The notes under the pieces were generated by a model. It did no database searches. It was not told the origin of the DNA and saw only the letters and a program-made list of their open reading frames with translations. Both the position numbers and the translations under genes were made by a program. This document shows, piece after piece, positions 12,074 through 22,947 of a stretch of 64,000 bases of DNA. Origin of the DNA: Physcia stellaris (Eukaryota > Ascomycota > Lecanoromycetes > Caliciales > Physciaceae). Positions within the stretch are counted from its first letter, which is position 1. Each line of letters starts with the position of its first letter. The stretch covers positions 310,001 to 374,000 of the forward strand of contig JABSSW010000018.1 in the NCBI GenBank assembly GCA_018902385.1. The letters are read 5' to 3'.

Positions 12074-15000
12074 ATGCTCTCTTGTTACCTAAATCACCCT
12101 TTCCACCTCGAGCGATCCTTGAGGATAGGCCAAAGTACTTCAGGAGATGTACCGACGACCTCCACAGACGGCAACACGAGAAGCTGACAGGAGGCACATT
12201 CACGCTTCATGATGGACCACCGTACGCGAACGGGAGTTTACATGTGGGCCATGCTCTCAACAAGGTTCTCAAGGACATAGTTTGTAGAATTAAGATAAAT
12301 CAAGGCTATCGAGTCGACTACGTGCCTGGTTGGGATTGCCATGGATTACCCATTGAGTTGAAAGCCATTGAGCAACACGCGTCACTCAAATCTCAAGACG
12401 GCACATATACATCAAGAGCTGCAAACATTAGGGCAGCTGCGCGGAGACTGGCATTGGATGCGGTGGACGAGCAGAAAAGATCTTTCCGACAATGGGGGAT
12501 CATGGCCGATTGGGACCGCGCGTGGAAGACTATGGACAAGGATTTTGAAATAAAGCAACTGGCAGTGTTCAGAAACCTGGTCAAGAAGGGGATCATATAT
12601 CGGAGATTTAAGCCAGTCTACTGGTCTCCCTCTACACGTACAGCATTAGCAGAGGCCGAACTTGAATACAAGGATGATCACATCTCTACAGCTGCCTTCG
12701 TCAAGTACCCGCTACGAAAATTGCCCGCAGCTGTCACGCTCGAAGGCGAAGGATTAAGTGCTGTCATATGGACCACAACTCCTTGGACTCTCCCGGCGAA
12801 TAAGGCTATCGGCGTTCATTCGGGATTAGATTACACCATCGTCAAATCAGAGAGGCATGGATACTTACTGGTCGCAAAGTCACGAGTTGAGGAGGTCGAG
12901 AAAGCGTGCAAGGAAACATTCAGTCTCTTTTGCAACGTCCCTGGCTCTGAAATTGTAGGCTGTACATATGATGTCAACGGATTTACACAAGAGACAAGGC
13001 CATTCCTGCATGCCGAGTTCGTTTCTGCTGAATCTGGCACTGGTCTCGTTCATCTTGCGCCTGGCCATGGTATGGAAGACTATCAACTTTGCCTCAAACA
13101 CAACATTTCAGCATTCGCGCCGCTTGATGACCAAGGCCGATTCACTGGCCTCGCTTCACCACATGAACCAGAACTACTTTCCGGTAAGGATGTTTTGTAT
13201 TCCGGAAACCAATCTGTGATCGACTTTCTTCTATCAAAGGGTCTACTTCTTGCTACTCAGAAGTTCAATCATAGATACCCCTACGATTGGCGCTCGAAAC
13301 AGCCAGTTATTGTTCGAGCTACAGAGCAATGGTTCGCCGACGTGGGAGAAATCCAAGATGCAGCTCTACAGTCACTAGATTCTGTGAAGTTTATCCCCAC
13401 AGCAGGGAAGGATCGTTTGCGAAGTTTCATCAAGAATCGCACCGAATGGTGTATCTCACGACAACGGAGCTGGGGGGTGCCTATACCTGCGCTCTATCAT
13501 AAGGAGACTGGAGCACCAATCATGACGGAGGCGAGCATCAACCATATATTGACAGTTATCGAGGACCGCGGGCTTGACGCATGGTGGACAGACGATGCTT
13601 CAGATCCTGCCTGGGTGCTTCCTTCGCTAATCTCCTTAGACTCTGTGGACGGCGGTCAACCTAAGCCTACCTACGTAAGAGGGAGGGATACTATGGACGT
13701 CTGGTTTGACAGTGGAACAAGCTGGACTCAGATGAGCGACACAGTAGCTCATTCTAGTGAACCGTTGGCTGATGTGTACCTTGAGGGTTCTGACCAGCAC
13801 CGCGGGTGGTTTCAGTCAAGCCTCCTGACTTACATTGCTCAATCACATGCTAAGGACACAAACATCAAACCACAAGCGCCGTTCAGAACTCTGATTACCC
13901 ATGGATTTACGCTAGATGAGCGCAGCCGAAAGATGAGCAAGTCCATCGGAAATGTAATATCTCCGGATCAGGTCATGGACGGTACATTGCTTCCGCCGCT
14001 CAAGCGCAAAGCAAAGCATGCTAAAGACTTAGACGCTACCAGCAAGCAGGTAACTTACGATGCTATGGGTCCGGATGCACTGCGGCTCTGGGTTGCGAGC
14101 TGTGACTTCACCAACGATGTGGTAATTAGTTCAACAGTTCTCAAAGCCATCAACGGTACTCTTTCGAAGTATCGTGTGACTTTCAAACTGCTACTGGGCA
14201 TGCTTGACGACTTCGACCCTGCTGGAAAATTTGATTTCGAGCATCTCGAAACGGTACACCAAATCGCCCTATTACAGCTTGAAACTGCAATCAGGAAGAT
14301 ACAATGTCACTACCAAGATTTCGAGTTTAATAGAGCTGTCCAGGAGATAAATAAGTATATAAATACCGATCTTTCATCGTTCTACATAGAAAGCATCAAA
14401 GATACGATTTACGCCGACTCACGCCTTGCAAGAAATCGCCTCCAAGCGCAAAGCGTTCTGTACCAGATCTATTCTGCCCTGCAATCTTCCTTATATCCAG
14501 TCACACCACTACTAATTGAAGAAGTACTCGAATATGCACCAGCTCCTTTCAAGAAGCTGCCATCTCATCCAATCCTTTCGAGGCCGATCCTGGCAGACAT
14601 CGCAGGCTGGGTAAACGACCATAGTATTAAGAGAAACTTGCCCTGGATACTTGAGGCGAACGGCGCCGTTAAGATGGCACAAGAAGAAGCCAGGGCTGCT
14701 AAGAAGATGGGATCCTCTCTTCAGTCCGAAGTTCTTTTTCAAGTACCTCAACGCTATGGATATGAGAACAAGGCGGCTATAGAGGTCTTGAAGCACCATC
14801 GCTCCGCTCTCGAGACGCTCCTTGTGGTGTCACGCGTGGATGTTTGTGAGGGTGTTGTGCCCCCCGCCGTCGAATCAGCAGAATGGAAGTATCGAGCGGA
14901 GTTCGAGCTTTTAGGCTCCCAGGTGGTTGCCCATATCTATACGCCGCGGAGAAAGAAGTGTATTCGATGCTGGAAGTTTAATGCCGATATAAGTAAAGGG

Positions 15001-15090
15001 GCAGAGGAGGCTCTGTGTGGGAGGTGTGAGGAGGTCATAGAGGAGTTGGCCCAAAGAAGGCCTGATCTTTTTACCACCCCTGTCTCCTGA
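12074..15090 (+). CDS. ISM1: Mitochondrial isoleucyl-tRNA synthetase
   Basis: Class I aminoacyl-tRNA synthetase charging mitochondrial tRNA-Ile. From the first in-frame codon at 12082 the protein is about 1002 residues. It contains the HIGH motif as HVGH at about 54-57 (DGPPYANGSLHVGHALNK), the GWDCHGLPIE signature, WTTTPWTLPAN of the editing domain, DVWFDSG, SDQHRGWFQSSL and the KMSKS loop at about 617-621. The anticodon-binding domain follows, and a C-terminal Zn site (CIRCWKF ... CGRCEE). It resembles the bacterial/mitochondrial rather than the cytosolic enzyme. The start is odd: the frame opens with TTG at 12082 and no ATG is in frame. An ATG at 12074 would enter the frame if one base were missing at about 12080-12082 (MLSLLPKSPFPPR). 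A recognisable mitochondrial presequence is short or absent, so the N terminus is uncertain. Confidence 0.92.
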
Positions 15091-15355
15091 TGCTTGTACT
15101 GTAGGCTCACTGTATCTTATCTTATCTCCCCTTTGAGCCAGGTAGCTTTCCCATCTGCGTAGCCCCTTCGGACGAGAATTGTGATATCGGCATCTTTCTT
15201 TAGAGTTTAAGCTTAAAGACACTAGTTGTTCTTGTTGTAAGGTACTGTACTGTAGTATCCAAAACAAGAGCACCTTCCAAACCTCAGATTTCACCGAGGC
15301 CGGCCACTCGTTGCTTGTACGAACCATTGCTGACCTTGTGGTCTGGTTACTGAAG

Positions 15356-18336
15356 ATGGATGATCACGTGCTTGTAACTCATGTTGACCTGGAGCCGATC
15401 CGAGCTGCCGTCCTTCACTTCTCCCAGACGGTCCCTGCCCTGAATCAAGTGCTCCTTAATAACTCAACTCAAGTCGCTCGTGAGCTTCATACAATCAGGA
15501 TGGAGATTGCGAGACAGTCAATGATCACCGATCAACATCATCGGGCTCATTTGACTATGAACAATAACATGGTAAATAACATCGCCGAATTGCAGGACCG
15601 CATCATGGATTTCGCTCATCGACATCCCCTGGAGATGCTGCAAGGCGACGTTACTGTACTAAGGGAGCAGATAGACGAGGTCCGCAAGCAGGCTGCTGCT
15701 GGTGGACGGGCAGAGAATGATCTTCGTCAATTGAAAGAGGTAGTGCAGAAAATTGAAAATCGATTTACAGGCATTGAGCAAACGATTGGCGATCTTGGGA
15801 CTCGAGTGGCCAATTATGAAGGCCAGATTGATAAACTCACTCATGTCCATCGCCTTCAACAAAGTAAGTCAAAGGATGAATTCCGAAAATGTAGAGACTG
15901 ACATGAAGATAAAGATGAAATCAACCGGCTAAACACAGAATTGGCTGCATTGAAAGCTCTTCTGATCAATGCCGGTCTAATCGAAACAAACATACATGCA
16001 GACATTCGGAAGTGGATAGATAAATTCAATGAACCCCAAGCTTGCCAGGTTGGTCAGGCATCACCCAAGTTCACTGGAAAGTTTCCTCCACCGATAGTCG
16101 CTAGAGCTGGACCTACTCTTGACCAGATATTAGAAGCTGAAGGACCTGCTGTCATGGCTAATCCTCATACCAAGAAGCACGAATACTCGAGTGCAATCCT
16201 ACCCCAACCTTCCACTACCACCCTATCCTTTCGCGCTGGGCTAAATCCTGAGGCGCCTTCTTTCAATCGTACAAGTTCTCTGCTCGGAGAAGATTGTGAG
16301 TAGAGCCTCGCGTTCATCAAATTTGGGACTGAGCTCACATTCTTAATTACAGCCACAGCAGAACTCACGAGCAAACCCGCAAACGCTGCAAAAGATAGCG
16401 CCGATAGGTCCAGTAAGAAACAAACTCAAGGGCTGGAGCATTCTATATGGTCCCTTGGTAGTGTCACCGCTCATCCAGCCCACCAGCAGGAGCCTCGTCA
16501 ACCTACAATATCTAGCCCCAGCTCAGTATCTCCTGTTCTAAATTTGCGTGGGGGAGCTTGTGAGTACATCCTCGTGTTCATCAAAATTGGAACTGAGCTC
16601 ACACTTTCGATTACAGCTGCTGCGAGTTATATGGCCGAGCAAACTCAGGGATTGAACAGTTCTACATCGGCCCCTGGTTATACCACCGATCCTTATGCCC
16701 GCAAGCAAGAGCCTCATCAACATATAACATCTAGCTCTAGCCCAGTAGCTGACGGCGATGTCCCTACCGATAACGACTGGAGCGCAGGTCTGCGGCAGTC
16801 TATGTGGGCTCCGCAGACAGGTGAAGCCAATCGCCGCGAAGCTCGTCAGCCTAAGATATCTCACGCTGTGCCCATTCTTGATCCGCATGGCAAACCGGTG
16901 TCTGGAACAGTTGTACAAGGCCGCGAGGGGACCGCCATCGTCGATAGCACAAGAGGAGCATCGATTTCGCCTAGGTCAAGTCCGTTTACTGGGCACTCTT
17001 CGGCTTCTCATGAATCCGGGTATAGAGCTTATCAAGCCACGATTGATGACCTAGGCACGATCAGCAGTACTGCGACTGCCCAGAGTAGTAGTAGTAGCCC
17101 CATACCGCGGAACTCCTCTAAGACAAGGATCACCAACAACACGGCTAAATTTATTGCGGACTTTCATCGCCTAATCCAGAAGTACAATCTTACTATCATT
17201 CAGGCCGCAGCCATCATTTATCGCGAAGCTTATGGGGCCGTCGACGGACTAGGTGAAGGTACGTAACCGTGATTTTCACATTTACAAAAGTTTCTCACTC
17301 ATCGTTCAACCTACGGCCGGTGCAGGGGTTCGAAACAATATCGACAATAGCCAAATGGCTTCAAACTTTGCGGGACTTGTCCTTCTAGACGACAATGCAC
17401 ACATAGAGCACGTAAAGTCTCCCGTCATACCAATTGGAGTGAAGGAGGAGCCGAGACCTCTAAATCTGAAAACGGAATTAGAGGGCGCTCTTCGCTTTAA
17501 CGAGCAATTGGTCAACAATGATCAGGGAGATGGCGGCGAAGGAGCTCCTAGAGAAGTCAAGAGCATGAATACTGAGGTAATTAGTGCAAATTCCGACCTT
17601 AACATTCCACGACTAACAGCTCCAGAACTCTACTGCACCTCGCCTTGCTGGTGCAACTACCGATGCTTCTCGGACGGACAAGGCTGGCACTGACACTATC
17701 GTACCTAACATCGTCGTTTCAACTGCCCGTGGTCCTGTCACGGTTGATGGAAACGCCTCCATCACCTTCCATAACGTCAAGTACAAAGTGAAGGCCAATG
17801 GCAATTACGGTAATAAACCCACCTACATGGTTGGCCATCTTCACAAAGCGGCATTCGATCACATCAGTATCGACCTTACCTTCACAGTCGCTAGGGGAAG
17901 CCCCCCAGAGGTTGCCATCACAGCCGCTACAGCTAATGAGACCCTTATCAAGATTACCTTCATCATCCCTGTCTACGTGCAAACATTGGGCTTCATCAAG
18001 CGCATTGCTAATGACCCTAATGTCTTCGCCGAAGGGTCTGAGCCCATGAACGAGCTCAGGGCCCTGGAAAACCATGAGACTGGCGCCATTCCCGGTCACC
18101 TACGCAAGATTGAGTTCACTTATAATACTTGCAACCTCGACTCGGCTCTGGTGATTCGGAAAGGCGAGTCCGAGCTTCGAGCCATGGAGCCCTCGGAGGC
18201 TAATATGCACCGTTTCTTTGCTGCGATCACCGATTGGCAGGGAGGGGCAATTGAGGCTCTGTTCACTGATGAGGAGAATGACGCTCGGGTTGTGGACGAG
18301 ATACTTGGTGCGTTTGAGGCTCTGTACGTGAGATAG
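15356..18336 (+). CDS. Unrecognised 903-residue protein with N-terminal coiled coil
   Basis: Six exons (15356-15863, 15909-16295, 16353-16559, 16617-17258, 17326-17576, 17620-18336) with introns of 45, 57, 57, 67 and 43 nt keep one frame and give 903 residues. The ATG at 15356 is the first in frame. Residues 1 to about 170 are helical and rich in coiled-coil heptads (LREQIDEVRKQ, LKEVVQKIENRF). A Ser/Pro/Gln-rich low-complexity middle follows, then a short helical block (FIADFHRLIQKYNLTIIQAA). A C-terminal folded-looking domain of about 230 residues (VTVDGNASITFHNVKYKVK, then HISIDLTFTVARGSPPEV) ends ALYVR. I do not recognise any domain. Introns 2 and 3 are near copies of each other, and the exons after them share QTQGL and QEP(R/H)Q motifs, showing internal tandem duplication. 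It is probably a lineage-restricted gene. Confidence 0.75.
16296..16760 (+). repeat. Tandem duplication of an intron-exon unit
   Basis: Introns 16296-16352 and 16560-16616 are both 57 nt. By eye they match at 48 of 57 positions, sharing GTGAGTA, CGTTCATCAAA-like and ACTGAGCTCACA blocks and a final ATTACAG. The exon sequence after each also aligns (CAAACTCA-GGG, GAGCCTC-TCAAC, ATCTAGC). The unit length is about 264 bp. Both introns are phase 1, so the duplicated exon keeps the frame. Confidence 0.85.
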
Positions 18337-20078
18337 TGAGGACTGGGGATTTATGTCTTCTCTTCCAGCTAGTCGCAGGTTACGTAGGTTGAGATGGAGT
18401 AGCTCAGCAGATAGGCATCGAATCAAGCTGAACTTCTAACGATGTCGATGGCTTGCTTTCTCTTTGCCAAATCTTCTGGTTTTATCAACTCTCGGCCAAG
18501 TATTGAGCGTCATCCGTGTCTAATACGGGTTTCTCGTCCCGGCCATTTTGATACCCCCGCAACTTACTTGCCATCCAACGCCCGGCCGAGTGAGGAATCA
18601 TTCTCCCTGTGGATCCTCTGGGTCAGATAGTGTGTAATGGGGCAGGATGGGTTCATAAGCTACGGCTGGAGCATGGAACATGCTGTATCATGTTTCCTAC
18701 CCGCTGCTTTATGTAAGTAGAAGGGGGAGTTTTCCCCTTTGACCGTTTCAGTTCCTCCGACTTGGCTGGGTACGGGGTCATTGATTTCATTTTCGCTTTT
18801 CCAGTTTTTGTTCATGTCATCCGACTCGATCTTGGATGCATTGGTCTCCTCTAAATCCCTTCATTGTTGTGAGATTGATTCTTCAGTACCCTCTCCACAA
18901 GATCTTAATTCTACCCTGCCATCTATCGATGTTAAGAGCACGGTTACGTCGTGTTCTACTTTCCGCTGACATGTCATGAGATATCTCGAAGGTTGGCAAG
19001 CGGCTTTGTGATCAAGATTATGCGAACAGTGAGGCTGAATTTGGCTTTTGGAAAGGGGTCTTGGTTTGAGAGATAATTTTACATGTTGATCTTCTTCTCA
19101 CCGTGGGAATTGGATAGGCTTAACGATCATGGCTGATCAATTCATCTCCCCCACCCCTATTGTTATTTTCGTCTGTTACTATCCTCGACCATCCTATAAA
19201 TTTCCATCACCACCCTCAAGAAGCATTCCGATCCCCCTTTTTTCATCAACAGCAAACCCCGTTCTAATTTGCCTTTCATTCATCCAATTCTTGATCTGAG
19301 CAGTAGCACATCGCTACCTCCGAAGAATCTACTTTCATCCTTCCTTTTTCTTGATTCGGAAATCGGCAGGCCCTTCTGCGTTTGGATTCGAAGTACAAAT
19401 GATCGCTCTCGATTTCAGTAGACTCATGGAAACGAAAGAATTTGGTCTATCCCCCTTACCCCAAGCCCCTAGCATCTCATATCATACGACACATGCACCC
19501 AGATATACAAACTCACCCTATCTTACTCACATCATCAAAGTTCCCTTCACTTCCCGCCGACTCTCCATCTCCCCATCTCCGCATCACTCCTCATCCGTTC
19601 CAGAAACCAAAAACACCAACAATGACCATACTATTCCACTCCCAAAGCCTACTACTCCATGACAATTTTCCAGATAAGGCGCTGAGGTAGTGTAGAAGCC
19701 GGTACTTGATCTACTTTTTATTTGATAGAGTCCAGCCTGCGATAATGACCCTGACCGCGTGGGATTTGAGGGAATGGGATCGAAGCAAAGGGTAGCTAGT
19801 GGAGATCATTGTGTGTACACTCTTATGTTGATTTGATATAGCTCTATTCGACTGTGCCTATGTAGTGTATGCATGCACACGAACGCTCTCGTAACTAAAG
19901 TATTAGTTGCCGGACATCATGATTAGCCAATGCCCTCCACGAAAAGCGATGCGATCCTAGAATATAAAAGGGGCTAGAATGACCTCGAGAGATTAACCAC
20001 TGATGCTCCTCCCCTGTACTCCCTCATGCAAATTAGCTTGTTAACCCCTCCCTTTTCGCCTCTCCTCTGATCATATCC
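18337..20078. other. 1.7-kb intergenic region
   Basis: This region lies between the ends of the orphan gene and the NEDD1-like gene (convergent). I see no gene with recognisable features. A TATA-led stretch near 19195 may drive a short transcript. The 103-residue frame at 19351-19662 starts without a clear ATG context and looks like pyrimidine-rich UTR sequence. Confidence 0.4.
19192..19232 (+). promoter_or_regulatory. Candidate core promoter of a short or non-coding transcript
   Basis: CCTATAAATTTCC at about 19194 is a good TATA box. A CT-rich initiator-like tract follows about 30 bases later. Downstream, a 22-codon frame (19622-19690) starts in a favourable ACACCAACAATGACC context, but there is no other coding support. 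The transcript is inferred only. Confidence 0.25.
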
Positions 20079-22947
20079 CTAACGCCTCCTCATCCTACCC
20101 AACTCATGCCTCAAGCGCCCATTCTCCTCCTCCAGCTTCTCGATCCAGAGATCCTTATCCCGCGTCTCGTTCTGAAACCACGCCCTCTGCATCTCGAATT
20201 GGTGCATCATCTCGCGATGGAACAGCTTCAGCTCTCTATGCAGATAGTGCTGCAGTACGTGCCCCAGATCGTGGGGGTCATGGTGCGGATCGCTTTGCTG
20301 GGACGTGCTCCTCGGGTTTACCTGAGGGGTATGCTGAGCGTTAGGGAAGTGCGGTGGTGTTGTTGTATGCTTGGAGGAGGATGCATGGAGCGGGACGGTC
20401 GGTTGCGAGGTCCTGGGTGGAAGGTTCGGGGCCTTGGTAGCATTAGCGTTGGTCTCGCTCAAGGGCTTAGCACCTGGGTTGCGAACCACTCTGTCCGGAA
20501 GCGGGGGCGGGCGCACGACGTTCGTGGCTTCTGGCGCCGGCTTTGCGTCCACTTGGAGGTCGTTGAGGATGTCAAAGACACGGGGTGATTTCTTGAGTGA
20601 GGACCATTGTACCACTGTGTCGTCGGATTTTGAACCCTGGGTGGGGTCGAAGGAGGCAGGTGCAGGTCTTTTTGGCTTGCTGGGTGAAGAAGGCCTTTTC
20701 GACGTTTCGACCTCCAGTGTGGTGGTGCGTGTGATGTTCATTGTCGGTGCTGGTGGAAGGGACGTGTTGGTGGACCAATCAACCACAGTATCGTTCGAAC
20801 CCTCAGATAGATGTGATGTTGGAGACAAGACAGCAGCTGCTCTAGGGTTTTCTTTGTTGGAAGAGGATTCTTGGTCTTTATCGGCAGGATTGGGGCTTAT
20901 GTCAACCCAAGGTCCAGCATAAGGCTCGCCAGGCACCTCGATCGAACGAGTCGTAGCTCTATCTGGCGACATAACCTTTGACGCACGCTTGTTGGTGCTG
21001 CTCTTCATAACACCCATACTCTTACTGTGCTTCGAAGATCCTACATGGTGAGCTCCAGCAAGGCTTGTGCCCGAAGTCTGAGCACGCCGTAGGTATAGTC
21101 GTCCGCCAGGTCTCGGATTAGGTCGAGGCGGGATACTGGGAACCTGAGAGGTTTTGACTATAGTAGACTGAGAAGATTCTTCATTCATCCCATCAGTCCC
21201 TATGACGCCTCTGCGCTTTCTTTCTCTTTCTGTTTCTTTCGTTCCTTGGGGAAGGCTCGTAGAACTGTCGAGGTCCTCTTTAGCTGTTTGGTATTCAGTA
21301 CTGTCGCTAACAGCAGTAGGTACTGGCTGAAAGAGGTCCATGTGCCCTAACGTTGGCCGATGAGTGCCGGATTCCGAGACAACGGTTGGCTCAACAACTC
21401 TGATGGAAGAGAGGAGACCAAGTCTGTTGAGAGCTGATGTAGACAATTCGGGGTATTGCCTTGCTGCTGCCCTTGAGGTTTCCCTCGACGATGAGGACGA
21501 AGTAGTAGAGCGTGGGTCTGAAGTGGCGTGAGAGTTTGGGTTAATGATGACGTCTCTACGTACCGTGCGACCTGCTGCAAGTACTGAACTTAGACTCTTC
21601 CTTCTGGATCTAGAGATGGATTGTCTATGACCCCTTCTCCTCGGACCGAGTCTGGATTCAGTGGTAGCCCATTCGACGCCCACAGTTTGTACGAGGGGAG
21701 TAGTCGAATCAAAAGAGTGTTGACCTTCCAAGTTGCCCTTGAGATCGTAAATAACGACTTTTGCATTTCCAAGACCGATCGCAGCGAGGACTCTGTTGTA
21801 ATTCGTCGGATGAGAAGTGTGCCTTCCTCTCATGGAATGGGAAGGAGCATGTGGTCGATCAGCAAGACATAGAGCTAGGCTTGTTGCAGAGGTCCCCAAA
21901 TGCCAGGAATTGGCAATTCTGATCTTGGACGAACTGCTGCTTTGGCGTTTCGAAACGGCGAAGTCTATTACACAGCATTTCCCATCAGCTCCTACGGTCA
22001 TGACAGTAGCCTTCAGGCCGGGTACAAAGGCAATAGCCATTATCCCAAGGGCTGCGTTGCCAATACCGACGGTACCTGTGCTTGGATCGTAACCGTGAAA
22101 GGCAGCATCACCCTCTTCGCCATCGGCGCTTTGAATTTGATTCACGGTGGCGTGCACTTTGGTGATATACCCAATCTCCACTTTGTGATCTGAGCTGGCT
22201 GAACTCTCTCCATGCGAAGACGTCCTGGTTTTCGGATGTAAGCAAGCTGCGTCGTAAACAGCAACAGTCCCATCTGCAAAGGCCAAAGCAAAGATATCGT
22301 CGATCTCGGGGTGAAAAGCTGCTGCGACTGCTGCAGAAGCAGAACATCCTGGTTGTAGGAGGAAGGGCGGTGAATAACGCGCAATGTTTGTCAGGTAAAC
22401 GATTGGCGGCTTGGAAGATGCGGACAGTAAGCGATGCGACGACGGCGATACCGCGAGGACATTGGGTGGCGACGGATGAGACTGCGTTGCATCTTGTAGC
22501 TCAAGATGATCCAGAGAATAAGATTGTACACCGTGCTGGAGGGTCGTCGTGAAGTACAGTTTTGCAGAATTGCTCGCATATTGAAGCAATCCAACCTGGC
22601 CCTACACAGCCATCAGTTGACGCACTCCCAGGATGTAAGCTCAGAACACTAACGTCTGAACCTTTCAGTCTGTAATTCCTTTTCTGCATCCCCTTGTCCA
22701 TATCATGGAGAACAACTACTCGTCCGTCCGCGATTGCGAGCATATTGCCGGCCTTCGTCGCCGCGATAATTCCCCGAGTATGGGAGCAAAATAATACGGC
22801 GACGCCAGCGCTATTCCACGAGTAGACGCCTGTGGATGTCGTGACAATCAAGTGACGGCCTTTGGGGAACGAAGGACTTCGATCAAGCTCATCAGCAAGG
22901 TTGAGTGCGGGTTTGTTTGGGAAGGCCATAGTCGAAGATAGAGGCAC
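20079..22947 (-). CDS. NEDD1/GCP-WD-like WD40 protein
   Basis: Likely adaptor that attaches gamma-tubulin complexes to spindle poles or microtubules. Exon 1 is 22654-22947. A 52-nt intron (22602-22653) leads to exon 2 at 20079-22601. Total 938 residues; a second in-frame ATG at 22929 (MAFPNKPAL) is an equally good start. The N-terminal half reads as WD40 blades (HLIVTTSTGVYSWN, MLAIADGRVVVLHD, FALAFADGTVAVYDAA, KATVMTVGADGKCCVIDF, AAIGLGNAKVVIYDLKG). A long Ser/Pro-rich disordered region follows. The last about 65 residues form a helix with HRELKLFHREMMHQFEMQ. This resembles the NEDD1 C-terminal signature that binds gamma-tubulin complexes. The similarity of the C-terminal helix is what points to NEDD1; other WD40 plus coiled-coil proteins remain possible. 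Confidence 0.68.
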
